This document shows, in pieces, positions 21,988-31,640 of a DNA stretch of 64,000 nt (the first letter of the stretch is position 1; the number at the start of each line of letters is the position of its first letter). The notes below the pieces were generated by a model. It ran no database searches. It was not told the origin of the DNA and saw only the letters and a list, made by a program, of their open reading frames with translations. Both the position numbers and the translations under genes were made by a program. This DNA comes from Sepiola atlantica (taxonomy: Eukaryota > Mollusca > Cephalopoda > Sepiida > Sepiolidae). The DNA lies in assembly GCA_963556195.1 (NCBI GenBank), contig OY744535.1, positions 94,154,853 to 94,218,852 on the forward strand. Direction: 5' to 3'.

Positions 21988-21996
<9 letters not shown>
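21637..21996. mobile_element. Foldback element inserted within (TA)n
   Basis: Ends are TATATGGGCAATGAGTAAAG and, inverted, TATATGGGCAATGAGAAAAG. Inner arms also match inverted: TTGACATGAT..GTGATAAGGAAA.GTAGTAGCC (21692-21733) with its complement at 21815-21857, and AGAAAAATGTCATC with 21885-21900. Both ends run straight into TA tracts (21570-21637 and 21988-22056), consistent with insertion into a TA microsatellite. A hammerhead-like scrap (AGTCTTAAAATAAAGACGAA then ACGTTGATG) near 21917-21945 lacks the CTGANGA box. Confidence 0.82.
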
Positions 21997-22059
<63 letters not shown>

Positions 22060-22197
22060 TTGCTGTAGGTTTCTGACATTACCCGTGATATACTTTTATT
22101 AAACTTATACAGAAAAGGAAATACAATTTAAGTTGTCAAATACAGAAAATATGATTATACGCTTCGATTTGAAATGAGTCAACCCCAGCGCTATTTA

Positions 22198-22250
<53 letters not shown>
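21988..22250. repeat. (TA)n tracts 21988-22056 and 22206-22250
   Basis: Two TA tracts separated by 150 bp of unique sequence. The second directly abuts the 3' end of a minus-strand LINE copy. Confidence 0.95.
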
Positions 22251-22254
<4 letters not shown>

Positions 22255-22256
<2 letters not shown>

Positions 22257-22615
22257 TAGTTCACCCCAAACAAGGCAAGCCGCCACTGTAGACGTAAGGG
22301 TCTACTGAGAATAGAAAAGGGGAGAAGGAAGAGGGGGGGTCAACCTAACTTGGGATCTGTGCAGCGAGATATCTGTTTACATTAGTTTTAAACTTCTGCA
22401 TGTCTGTTCTGTCGGAGAAACAGGAGGCAGGGAGAGAATTCCAGAGGCCAGCTGTACGAGGAAAGAAGCTATTTGAGTAGAAGGCTCTCCGGCATCCGGG
22501 GAATTCCACAGTGAATGAATGAGATTTAGTTGATTGTCGAGTTAGTCTAGGTATTTACGTCGAGGGGGCACCAGAGTAGCCAATTCATCGGAGCATAATC
22601 CATTGATGTATTAAA
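22255..22615 (-). mobile_element. LINE 3' end (CR1/jockey-like family), minus
   Basis: Reading minus, the copy has the coding remnant with GCTACTCTGGTGCCCCCTCGA (gapped), the CACTGTGGAATTCC..GCCGGAGAGCC block, TGCAGAAGTTTAAA, then the characteristic 3' UTR TCAGTAGACCCTTACGTCTA and GTGGCGGCTTGCCTTGTTTG followed by GGGTGAACTA. It ends at the (TA)n at 22250. Same family as 23205, 35308, 35585 (minus) and 22715, 52030, 54328 (plus). Confidence 0.82.
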
Positions 22616-22714
22616 TATGATTATTTAAAAATATTTCATATAAGCATAAGTCGTCTTGGTCGAACTAAGTAATTTGTGAAGATACATTGTACTAAGAACC
22701 TAATTATGTTGCCG

Positions 22715-23010
22715 ATTTCGGCTGATGAACCAACTACTAACCTCCCCCATCTTAGACAGGTTGACAGACAGAGCCTCTAGCGTTATAGAGCTATCACTGT
22801 CTACCAAACTGCAGTCCATGCACGAACACCCGATAGACACCAAAATCACACCCCTTCATTGTAGAGATACCCAGTTGCCAAAAAGTGTTCTACCTTAATA
22901 GGTCTTTCTTAATTTCCGTGTTGCTCTTTCTTTCCACGATTGTACCAACATGCAGATATTGAATGCAATGCTAATAAGGATCTTGCTGCACAACAGCATT
23001 CCCCCATGAC
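22715..23010 (+). mobile_element. LINE fragment (same family), plus, decayed
   Basis: Follows the order seen at 52390-52690: CTTAGACAGG..GACAGA.AGAGCC, TAGAGCTATCACTGTCTACC, AACTGCAGTCCATG, then CAACATGCAGATATTGAA and CTTGCTGCACAACAGC. Many substitutions and deletions. No open frame. Confidence 0.65.
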
Positions 23011-23204
23011 TCTGGTTCTTAATTCACAGCAGCTCTTGTCCGTCTTACTGACAAATAGATCTATATAAAAAATAATAAATAAATACAGAAATAAAAATTA
23101 AGAATTGGCTAGTCAGAAACAAAGTTTGATTTGTCAGATTAAATGCTGTTTCAGTCTGACTTTATAAGTCCGACAAGTTTGCATTTAGTTTCGTAGATTG
23201 TTCA

Positions 23205-23500
23205 TTTAACATAGTTCACCTCAATAAGGCAGGCCGCCACTGTAGACGTAAGGGGCTACTGAAAAAAGGGTGAAAGTTTGGGGGAGGGTCAACCTAAATT
23301 GGGAGCTGTTCAGCGAGATGTCTGTTTACATTTGTTTTAAATTGCTGCATGTCAATACAGAGTCCAGCAGCACGAGAAAATAAGCTTTTGGAGTAGAAAG
23401 CTCTTCGGCATCTGGGGACCTCAACACTGAATGGATGGGATTTTGACAGATTGTCGGGTTGGTCTAGTGAATTTACGTCGTGTGGGCACCAGAGCTTTTA
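23205..23500 (-). mobile_element. LINE 3' end (same family), minus
   Basis: Carries the 3' UTR signature (GTTCACCTCAATAAGGCAGG, CGCCACTGTAGACGTAAGGG) followed by the AGATGTCTGTTTACATT block and the CTTCGGCATCTGGGGACCTC block. An internal deletion has removed part between the two. Confidence 0.8.
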
Positions 23501-24279
23501 AATAAGTAATGAACATTATTCTCAGAAATTTATAAGATGAGAAATCCCTCATATAATCTGACTTTTACATGGAATTATATAAAAAGTTCCGTGAAAATCT
23601 GCAGACATTAATAATTCAGATATTTCCTGTCTTATAGCAGAACTTTAAATTATCTTCATGAAGATATTCTTTTATGTAGAAGTTGGGTAAAGTGAAGCAT
23701 CCGCAAGCATCAGTTAAATTATTAGAATCTTAGAAGAACCAGAATGCTGGTGGAAATTGGTTTGGAAACGGTTGGTTAAAAGTGAAATATATTCACTGTC
23801 CGTTATCACTTAATGGAACAAATGCCCATTGACCTTCGTCTCTGACATGATGCTCTGTTTTGTTTAGTCGGAAATCGTTCGAAGCATAAACAGGACGCAC
23901 CAGACCGAAGATTATTTGGTACCGAAATAGGATTAGAATTATGCAAATGGTTCAGCTGAGACGCTAGCCAAAATGGCGCTCAAATAACCTCATCGCTTCC
24001 AACAATATCGGAATTAATGATATAAGACTTTATTTTCAAGGCAGAAAATGATGTAGAAAGAGGAAGAGACGCTGGCGGAAAGAATTGATGCAGTTGGTCC
24101 ATATCGGAAAAACAAATTTCCTATAATTGATTGTAGTCGAATTTTCTCAGGCAATTCTGGATTTCAAAATAAAAATCAACCTGCCACTTAGAAGTAAGAC
24201 ACTATTGCGAATTACGTGTCATACACATAGGAGTTGTGCGAGTTTCTTGTTCATATTACATTTAAATATATGTATGTTG
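23501..24279. other. Spacer, nothing recognised
   Basis: AT-rich unique sequence, no family signature. Confidence 0.5.
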
Positions 24280-24350
24280 GTACAGTTGGGGAAACAGGGA
24301 GCAGGGAGACATTCCTAAGGCAAGCAGTTTGAGGAAAGAAGCTATTAGAG
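24280..24350 (-). mobile_element. Short LINE fragment, minus
   Basis: GGGAAACAGGGAGCAGGGAG and GAGGAAAGAAGCTATTAGAG match the block preceding the 3' UTR of the LINE copies at 22255 and 35585. Confidence 0.6.
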
Positions 24351-24645
24351 TGGAAAGTCATTTGCCAACTGTGAATCTCTATGACTTTTGTTATATATGA
24401 ATTTTATTGTTGTTTTTTTGTGTTTTTGATAATGTAGCAAGTAAATTATTATATTTCAAATCAATACATACTTTAGATGAAGAAGAAGATATACCTATAA
24501 TTGTCATTAGATGCTTACGGTTGAATGCACGAGAACTTTTCTGAAACATGTGTACATAAGGATGAATAATATTTGTTAGTGTTCAGTCTTTTCAGAGCAA
24601 CATTACAATATATACTTTATGTCATTAATTTTGTATTTAACTGAG

Positions 24646-24647
<2 letters not shown>
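24351..24647. other. Spacer, nothing recognised
   Basis: AT-rich, no element recognised. Confidence 0.45.
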
Positions 24648-24700
<53 letters not shown>

Positions 24701-24744
24701 CAAACACACACGTATATATATATATGTATATGTATATATATATA
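24648..24744. repeat. (TA)n microsatellite with CA/GTATA interruptions
   Basis: TA tract, short ACACACACG interruption, then TATATGTATA. Confidence 0.95.
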
Positions 24745-24924
24745 AAGTAATAAAACCTAATACACAAATGTACTCGAATAACCAAACACTTGCCAAACGG
24801 AATATATTTTTTCTCAGCAAGATAACATTTTTTCTGTCAAATGGAACAAACATTTTTTCTGTCAAATGGAACAGACACTTTTAAATGAAAGAAAAATGAA
24901 ATGTTTTCTCAAATGAAACACTTT

Positions 24925-25005
24925 TATCAACTGGAATATACATCTGAAGAGAGCATAATAGATAAACGATTAATGCTCGAAACGCATTATGAAATTATAT
25001 TTTAA
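24925..25005 (+). ncRNA. Hammerhead-like motif with long stem II
   Basis: CTGAAGA (24944-24950; N7 is free in the consensus), stem II GAGCAT (24951-24956) with ATGCTC (24973-24978) closing by the canonical G-C pair, GAAAC (24979-24983). Stem I is CAT (24941-24943) with ATG (24989-24991), then an internal loop and ATAT/ATAT. The cleavage triplet is ATT where GTT is expected, leaving a C-A mismatch in the minimal stem III. Architecture resembles the minimal hammerheads of Penelope-like elements, of which a fragment lies 500 bp away on the other strand. Confidence 0.6.
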
Positions 25006-25093
25006 AAACACTTAACATGTTAAAATGATAAGATAATAAATACTTATTGAAAAAGTTTTTTTTACTAGCGTTGGTAATCACAATTCTTTAAAT

Positions 25094-25121
25094 ATATATG
25101 TATATATATATATACACACAC

Positions 25122-25185
<64 letters not shown>

Positions 25186-25190
25186 GTATA
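25094..25190. repeat. (TA)n microsatellite
   Basis: TA tract with an ACACACACGTGC interruption at 25114-25125. Confidence 0.95.
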
Positions 25191-25339
25191 TGTAGATATA
25201 GGCAGCAACTTCTCTTGCAGGCAAGTATTGTTGAATATAAAAGACAACTCAAGTCTAGATATCTTTCGGTAGATCGTTTCAATACTCTGACTCGCGATCT
25301 TAGTTTCGGAGGGGAATTGGCTGAGGAATTTGCCATAGT

Positions 25340-25400
25340 TTGGATTTGTCTCCCAAGTACTTTCAGACACATCCGAATCCATCTTCAGGGGAATGAAGAT
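25340..25400 (-). ncRNA. Penelope-associated hammerhead-like motif G2
   Basis: Minus: CTGAAGA (25388-25382), stem II GGA/TCT, GAAAG (25364-25360), minimal stem III AG/CT around a TA loop, cleavage triplet CTT (25357-25355), stem I TTCCC (25093-type positions 25393-25389) with GGGAG (25354-25350). The usual C15.2-G16.2 pair is swapped to G-C, which keeps the helix. It lies about 130 nt downstream of the GIY-YIG stop in the same orientation, where Penelope-like elements carry a hammerhead in their terminal repeat. Confidence 0.55.
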
Positions 25401-25521
25401 AACCAGGTACATACCATGAGTTAGTATTATCGAAGGTTTTGTCGGGAATTATATACCAAGTACGAAACTATATATACACATTTTAGAATATAATTACTGA
25501 TATTAAAGTTAATTCTATTAA

Positions 25522-25800
25522 TTAGAATCTTTTGGATGGTTTTATATATAGGGCTTCTAATATATGGAGTTTTTGGTTGTTAGTAATAAATTCTAAGATT
25601 TTGGCATTTTCTACTAAGATTTTTCAAAATTCCGATCGGGGGCAGAAGTGGTCGTTAGGTAAGTGTTGGGCTATGGCGCTAGTATCAGACAAATGCATCG
25701 TCAATCTTCTTGACATAGTCGTGGTAGTCAAACCTATGTATATGTTTTTTCTTGGTATAGCTCTCTTACCCGGATTTCTTCCTGGAATTATTCCATTATA
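25522..25800 (-). pseudogene. Penelope-like element, GIY-YIG endonuclease domain
   Basis: The minus-strand frame reads RAIPRKNIYIGLTTTTMSRR, then LTMHLSDTSAIAQHL, then LVENAKILEFITNNQKLHIL and EALYIKPSKRF before a stop. YIG, the downstream RRLT.HL, SAI..H and L.N.KIL..ITN..KL.ILEAL.I pattern are the C-terminal GIY-YIG nuclease of Penelope-like retroelement ORFs. About 91 codons are present with one internal TGA (after PRSEF). The reverse transcriptase that should lie upstream (coordinates above 25800) is absent: the frame meets a (TA)n at 25803. Coordinates and orientation agree with hammerhead-like motifs on either side (25340-25400 and 25985-26035). Confidence 0.85.
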
Positions 25801-25801
25801 A

Positions 25802-25802
<1 letters not shown>

Positions 25803-25853
<51 letters not shown>
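25803..25853. repeat. (TA)n microsatellite
   Basis: Interrupts the Penelope-like element exactly at the 5' border of the GIY-YIG frame. Confidence 0.97.
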
Positions 25854-25857
<4 letters not shown>

Positions 25858-25984
25858 CATGCGTCATTAAATACCACGGAGTTTTCTTTCTTCATGATCT
25901 TGTTGGTCAACTTCTCGACTCGGTGACCGATTCGTCGTGTTTCTGGTAATCATATATGGATCATGGCGCCTAATGTTGTTTCTT

Positions 25985-26035
25985 GGGCCATTACTCGAGC
26001 GCTTTCGGTCTCGCGACTGTCTTCAGGAGGTAGTC
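25985..26035 (-). ncRNA. Penelope-associated hammerhead-like motif G1
   Basis: Minus: CTGAAGA (26026-26020), stem II GTC-GCGA-GAC with a GNRA tetraloop, GAAAG (26006-26002), minimal stem III AG/CT, cleavage triplet CTC (25999-25997), stem I CTC (26029-26027) with GAG (25996-25994). It shows the same G15.2-C16.2 swap as G2 although the two sequences differ elsewhere. Stem II has a C-C mismatch at its base. Confidence 0.55.
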
Positions 26036-26078
<43 letters not shown>

Positions 26079-26240
26079 GCTTGTAGAGCCGTATTTATGA
26101 TTTTATTTTTGGTTAGATCAACAATTAACACATAATAATACTACTACTACTACTAATAAAAATAATAATAATAATAGATTAAACATAAAATTAAAAAAAA
26201 CAAATCAATAAAAAAAAACTAATAAGTAAAAAAAGAATAA

Positions 26241-26300
<60 letters not shown>
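26036..26300. repeat. (GTT)n, A/T-rich and (TA)n low-complexity block
   Basis: GTT tract 26036-26080, TAC/TAA-type repeats about 26128-26170, A-rich sequence, then TA tract 26244-26301. Confidence 0.9.
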
Positions 26301-26305
<5 letters not shown>

Positions 26306-26736
26306 TTGGTGCCTGTACAGAGAAGTGTGCGTATTAAATTCTCAATACCATAAAAAACAGTTTCATATACTTACGCAGCAGATTACAATTAGTATCATCA
26401 CTAAAAAGTAGTAAAAACTATCGAGTAGAAATTTAATTATGAGCAAACTCCATTTTTCAGGAACAGTCAATTGACATATTCGAAGGCAGACATCTTAATG
26501 TAATCACTTACGTCCCCTGGTTTTGTCTCTGGTTACATTTATATGGCGGCCTTCGAATATGTCAATTGACTGTTCCTGAATACATGATTTTGCTCCTCAT
26601 CGTTCTACTCGATAATATGTCCTACGTTTTGATGAGGATACTTATTTAAATCTGCTGCGTAAGTATCTAATACTGTTTTGTTTTTGTGGTATTGCTAATT
26701 TAATTCGGACGCTTATCTGTACAAGCACCATAGTCT
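26301..26736. mobile_element. 435-bp foldback element, arms ~170 bp
   Basis: Outer ends TTGGTGCCTGTACAGAGAAG and, inverted, ATGGTGCTTGTACAGATAAG. Inner arms include a perfect inverted 29-mer (starting AGGAACAGTCAATTGACATA at 26459, complement at 26547-26575) and CTTACGCAGCAGATT with its complement near 26652. The central non-palindromic part is about 75 bp. The left end abuts (TA)n. No coding capacity. Confidence 0.88.
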
Positions 26737-27891
26737 GTATGTATAGCGTTTGTATGTGGTTTCATATGTCAGACATATTGCCTATAGGTGTATGGTTCAA
26801 TTCAGTAGACGTGTATCGATTTTTAATTAATAGAAAAAAATATCTATAGTATAGTTACGGCCCGAACTGCATTTCAACACCGCGGCCATCTTTTGACTTA
26901 ATAAACAGGAACAGTTGCCACTTTGATTCCACCCGACCCAACTCAACCCTTATACGGTGTATAGAGTTCAATTCTGCGCCAAGCCGTCCGCTCGTTAATT
27001 ACAGCTAAAACGCTGGCCGTTTCACAAAACAGATTTTTTTTTCTTGCTTTAAAATACTTAGCTTTTCGCCGTTCTGACGTATGGCATTCATCAGCTCTGA
27101 TTAAATGACTAAATCGCTTGTACCCTTTTTGTGCATTTTTTTGTCTATTCGATGAATCGGATACTTACAAAAAAGGTCGCTACGTTCAAAGTCGGCCTCA
27201 TAAGAAGAAGATCGCAACCACTTATTTGCAATTTTTCCATCAAAAATGCCCCCCCCCCCCCCGACGGCTGAATACATTTGAAGTTGTCTATAGACACGGA
27301 ACTGGCAAAATAGATCAATAGATTCGCACACAGGGGGATACAACATTAAAAACACAATAAGAAGTTGCCCTTTGTTATATCTATTAAGCAGGGGTCCAGT
27401 TGTTTGAATCATGAAAAGTATATTTCCAAAACCAATTATCTTGTATAAATAAGGAATTTGTCCGTCTCTAGGTCTGTCTGTCTGTGATCATTTTTCAAAC
27501 GCAATAACCACATTGCGGAATCTGTCTCATTTCAAAATAGCAGAGATCTTCACGACTTTTAGAACAGGGAGAATATTGCTATAATAGTAAATAATAAATT
27601 ACAAAGAAATGAAGCGGATGCTCCGTCCGGAAATCGAAACCGAAACCTTGAAATTGTCAGTCTGAGGTTCTACAAACTGATCTATTTAGACTTTCTCATA
27701 CATTGAGCGTAGAACAAACTAATTACAGCTTTGGTGTTACGTTATAGATTTATTATTTACGCCATGTTTCAAAACATGAATTTAAACATAAGCAATGAAA
27801 AAATAGTAAATGAATGGGTAAAAATAATCAATACCGTTTCACAACAATTCTAATAGTGTAAAACAATTTATGTTTCTTTAACTAAGTGTAT
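26737..27891. other. Spacer; poly-C at 27247-27262
   Basis: A 103-codon minus frame (27101-27412) crosses the poly-C run (poly-Gly) and has no family signature. Nothing else recognised. Confidence 0.45.
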
Positions 27892-27990
27892 ATCGACTGG
27901 ACACACCGGTTCCCGTGAGATAACGTAAGTTAAGCGACGTGAAGCCTGGACAGTACAAGATGAGTGACCATGGCGTTGTATGTCATCTTT
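27892..27990 (+). repeat. 5S rRNA-derived sequence (SINE3-type head or pseudogene)
   Basis: ACACCGGTTCCCGTGAGATA, then AACGTAAGTTAAGCGACGT, AAGCCTGGACAGTAC and GATGAGTGACCATGG follow the order and spacing of animal 5S rRNA (…GGAAGTTAAGC.ACG…GCCTGG.CAGTAC.TGGATGGGTGACC…), including the internal A box, intermediate element and C box of the Pol III promoter. Divergence is high, so it is not a functional 5S gene. It could be the head of a 5S-derived SINE. The following ~70 bp (GATATACATGCAGCTGGATA) would then be body. A second copy would settle this and none was found. Confidence 0.65.
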
Positions 27991-29294
27991 CTATGACCGG
28001 GATATACATGCAGCTGGATACCGCTTCTGAATTAAGTATTTACTGTAAACTTCCTCTTTTAGAGAAACCGGACATCGCCATACCCGACTAGGGCTAATAG
28101 TATATCAGGTATAACCGGTTCATAAGTATTGTATAGTATTGCTTTTAAAATCATATAATCCTCCCAGCTTAGCAAAAATATGCGACCGGAATCAGGGGCA
28201 TATGTTTCTAGTATATCAAAATTAAAGAAAGTAAAAATACAGCATAAGCATATGTTTATGGCAACATCTGCCTCTTTTCTCTTTTTTTTTTCTTTATATC
28301 TCTCTTCATCTCTCTTCATCTTTCTTTAAATTAAAAGGTTTTATCGTCGTAAGTGTTTTAGTTCTGAAAGAGTTATCAGAGCATTGCCAACTTTTTTATT
28401 AGGTACACAATATTTTCCCAATAACCAAATTCTATCAAAGGAGGGATAAATAAAAAAAAAAATGATACAGAGTTTCTCGTTATAAACTTAACCCGTCTAA
28501 TAAATGCGCCAATATGAATAATATTATCTTTTTTAATTTTCTAGGGTCGATAGAAAATAATGTTTAATACTCACGTGAGTATACGCTGTTACTGTTTATA
28601 TTGGTGGAACTTATAACTTTCAAATAGGCGTGTGTCGCTGATGAAGCTCTCTATAACGCAACGTGAACAGCGAAACCCCCATGTCTTTTGCGAGATACAT
28701 CACGTAGTCGATTCTTGACAGAAGTGCGTGCAAACTTAGTGCATAGCGACGTCTCCAGATATGCCATCAGCACCGAAACGCCCATTTATAACCTGACATT
28801 TACTTTTTTTATTTTATTTTACTAGCCATAATATGCTTCCTCCGGTTGCATATTTTTGCTTGTATCTGTTCTCTCAACACCAACGCCGGTAGTTTTCATG
28901 TAATTTTCTCCCTTGAAATTGAATTTGTTTAAATGGTTTTAAAAGACTATCGATTTTTTATAAGATATCTTTAATCAAATGTATTAATACTCACAATAAT
29001 ATTACTATCGATGAAAATATTATAAATATGTAATAAATTTTTACAATATCAAACATGAATGTATATTAAAGAATTTCAATTTATTTTCAACTTAAAAATA
29101 AATAAAAAATCTTCCAATGTGTAAAATCCGGTTTTGTTTGAGGGAGTTTCGAGATTACTATATATACTGTATCATTATATTTAAGTAAGATTAAAAGGTT
29201 TTAATGTTAATATACCAGGAAAAGATTCGAATATATCTATATTAAGAATGTATTATATTATATTAGATTGGAATATTAGATGAGTTAAATCGGT
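27991..29294. other. Spacer with a weak inverted repeat (28612-28800)
   Basis: CAAATAGGCGTGTGTCGCTGATGA (split) around 28621-28644 is matched, inverted and diverged, by ATGCCATCAGCACCGAAACG CCCATTTATAAC at 28760-28790. CTGATGA (28638) and GAAAC (28671) with GTC (28684) mimic a hammerhead, but stem I does not pair. No gene recognised. Confidence 0.45.
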
Positions 29295-29525
29295 TGTCCG
29301 TCCTGTGAAGTTCTAGGAGGTCCACCCTCCCAGGATTTGCCTTCTCACACTTTGAGAAGGGGTACGTTTATTGCTAATCGCCTGAGGCGCACCTACCGGT
29401 GAATGCCATCGGGGCTGCCCAGGCAATTTTTAAATGACCAGAGCGCCCAAATTCTCGGGCGCTGGTTTTTCAAATCCCACTTTCCTGACCTTGTGTCACA
29501 TCTTACCTTGTGGGAGGAAGATAAA
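29295..29525 (+). mobile_element. U2-SINE family body, head missing
   Basis: TTCTAGGAGGTCCACCCTCC, the AGGATTTGCCTTCTCACAC..TTTGAGAAGGGG hairpin, GCCTGAGGCGCACCTACCGG, GGGGCTGCCCAGGCAATTTT, GCGCCC..GGGCGCTGG, CAAATCCCACTTTCCTGACC, TTGTGTCACATCTTACCTTG. Block order is identical to the minus copies at 51296 and 57728. It starts at the TGTGAAGTTCTAG junction and lacks the U2-like head. Confidence 0.85.
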
Positions 29526-29618
29526 TAGAATTAGATAAGGTAAATGCTCCATGATTTCGCAGTATATTTATAACGTTTAAATATTTTTACTGACAGACAG
29601 ACAGACAGACGTACACAC

Positions 29619-29621
<3 letters not shown>

Positions 29622-29677
<56 letters not shown>
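29622..29677. repeat. (GACA)n then (TA)n microsatellite
   Basis: (CAGA)n at 29592-29609 then TA 29624-29677, ending exactly at the hammerhead element's outer stem. Confidence 0.95.
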
Positions 29678-29680
<3 letters not shown>

Positions 29681-29860
29681 AGCAATGAAAATATATATGG
29701 CAAGAAAGCTACACAGAGGCTCCCGTGTTTCATCCCCGGGGGGAATCGTCAGGCTAAATCCTAAATAAAATATTTTCATTGCTTACTACCTAGCTCTACT
29801 TACGTATCGAGCACTGTTGAAGCAAATACTGAAAACTGACACATAAAAAATTATATCTCC
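29678..29860 (-). mobile_element. Hammerhead element, family C copy 2, with 17-bp outer stem
   Basis: Minus: CTGACGA (29752-29746), stem II CCCC/GGGG, GAAAC (29731-29727), 7-bp stem III with AGCC loop, cleavage triplet GTA (29712-29710). The motif is enclosed by a perfect inverted repeat GTAAGCAATGAAAATAT (29678-29694) and its complement (29770-29786), which would extend stem I. Downstream on plus, 29787-29860 (CTACTTACGTATCGAGCACT, GAAGCAAATACTGAAAACTG) is the inverse of 40812-40880, so flanking sequence belongs to the same element. Confidence 0.65.
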
Positions 29861-29890
29861 TTATAATATTTTATGTGGATACATGAAGTA

Positions 29891-29892
<2 letters not shown>

Positions 29893-29942
<50 letters not shown>
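29893..29942. repeat. (TA)n microsatellite
   Basis: Uninterrupted TA tract. Confidence 0.97.
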
Positions 29943-29944
<2 letters not shown>

Positions 29945-31229
29945 ATAACAAGACTTACTAAATGAAAATCATTTAAATTGTTATCATCAGTAGTTCTATC
30001 ATTTAGAAAAATCTACAGGTTCTTGTCATTTTTTCTGTTCTGTAAATGATGTAGATGAGTCACGTTAATACTGCCATACCCTATAGATAAAAATGCCACT
30101 TGCTATACTCGCCCGTATTTTGTTCATTGTCCTCAGATACCAAAAAGCGATTTTTCTAACAAACTTGCACGAATTGCGGTGATGTTAATTGGTTGTTGTT
30201 TCAACTAGGGGGTAATCATAATATTTATCAGCTATCTATGTCAGTAACCCCTATCCTCGAGCGGTATTTAGCCTTGATTAGTCGGTACTGGTTTAAAGAC
30301 AAAAAAAAAACAGAAAAAAATATATCTACGAATAGTGTGATATAGGTAGGTACAATAATACTAGCATTCAACACAATATTTCATGTTTTTTAATCATCTT
30401 TGTCCGAATAAAACAGACCTCTTCTAGGACGCTGTATTTCCCACACATTAAGAACTGACATTGCGACTTACTCTCTATCCGTGGTAAATGAAGACACGAT
30501 AGTTCCACTCTAGTGTTGGACACCTTCCAAATAGATATTACTTTCTCGTTTTCAATTAGCTGATTTTATTATTCATCATCTGTGATTATATAATATTCAC
30601 GCTGGCAATCGCTTAACGCCCTTCTTAAAGGAAGAAGCAACACTTACTTATTTGCAGACTAATGGATATTTCCTGACACTGTATACAATACAACCAATAA
30701 TACATCACCACCAAAAATATTCATTATAGTAACAGTAATAGTAGTTCTAATGAAATACTAGTTCAAATAATAATACCAATACATGTAATTGTAGAATCAA
30801 AATCAATTGGCCATTAATAAACAACTGTTTAAGAGTTAAATATATAGGTTGTATTATTTGTATTATTCTGACTACTATTCCTATCTTAGCTGTTATTCTG
30901 AGAATGTTTCGACTGGTGTAACAACTATTCTTCAGGTGAATCTTGTCTAATACTCAGCACAGATGAGAATAGAAGCTCGAGTTGGCCCCCCAAAAAGCAA
31001 ATTATCAATACCCATTAAAAAAATCTTTAGTCTAAAGATGCATGCAATTCAGCAGTGAAGGATAGTATGTAATAATAATAGTAGTAGTTGGTTTTGGAGC
31101 TAGAAGCAAAGTGTAGTATCTGTCCTGATGTAACACTTCGTATTTTCCGTCCTTGATTAGTGAAAATAGAATATTTACAAGATGATGTCATTTTAATTGT
31201 GTTTCAATCAAGAGTGACCTTTTTGGGAG
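29943..31229. other. Spacer, nothing firmly recognised
   Basis: Contains a minus-strand CTGAAGA (30935-30929) and CGAAAC (30911-30906) pair reminiscent of a Penelope hammerhead, but stems II and III do not form. No gene. Confidence 0.45.
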
Positions 31230-31640
31230 AGCTGGTTAAATAAAAAAAAACATTCTAGTAGAAGAAATTCATTTTTTCACCTGCGTTAGGGTTAGGATTA
31301 GGGTTAAGAAGAGCTGGTTAAAATAAAGAAAATTAGTAGTAGAACTCCATTTTTCTACATGCGTTAGGGTTAGGGTTAAGGAGAGCTGGTTAAAATAAAG
31401 AAAATTAGTAGTATAAATCCATTTTTCTACATGCGTTAGGGTTAGGGTTACGGTTAAGGTTACTGTTAGGGTTAAGGTTAGGGTTAAGGTTAGGGTTAGG
31501 GTTAGGGTTACGGTTACGGTTAAGGTTACTGTTAGGGTTAAGGTTACGGTTAGGGTTAAGGTTAGGGTTAGGGTTAGGGTTCGGGGGAGCTGGTTAAATA
31601 AAAGTAATGAGTAGTAGAAATCCATTTTTATATACGTTAG
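31230..31640 (+). repeat. TTAGGG array built on a ~65-bp spacer unit
   Basis: GAGCTGGTTAAA(A)TAAA...GTAGTAGAA.TCCATTTTT CTACATGCGTTAGGG occurs four times (about 31233, 31311, 31383 and 31587), with TTAGGG runs of 2, 3 or about 22 units between copies. Variant units TTACGG, TTAAGG and TTACTG are frequent in 31440-31582. The alternating structure means the spacer and telomeric motif amplified together. Confidence 0.9.

Noticed and set aside
27892..27990. Functional 5S rRNA gene
   Set aside because: Too many substitutions in conserved helices, and no downstream T-run terminator at the right place.
28633..28695. Hammerhead (CTGATGA...GAAAC...GTC)
   Set aside because: Core boxes and a short stem III are present, but stem I does not pair and stem II is shifted by one base. 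Kept only as a note.
30900..30940. Minus-strand hammerhead (CTGAAGA...CGAAAC)
   Set aside because: Neither stem II nor stem III forms convincingly, and no permitted cleavage triplet is in place.
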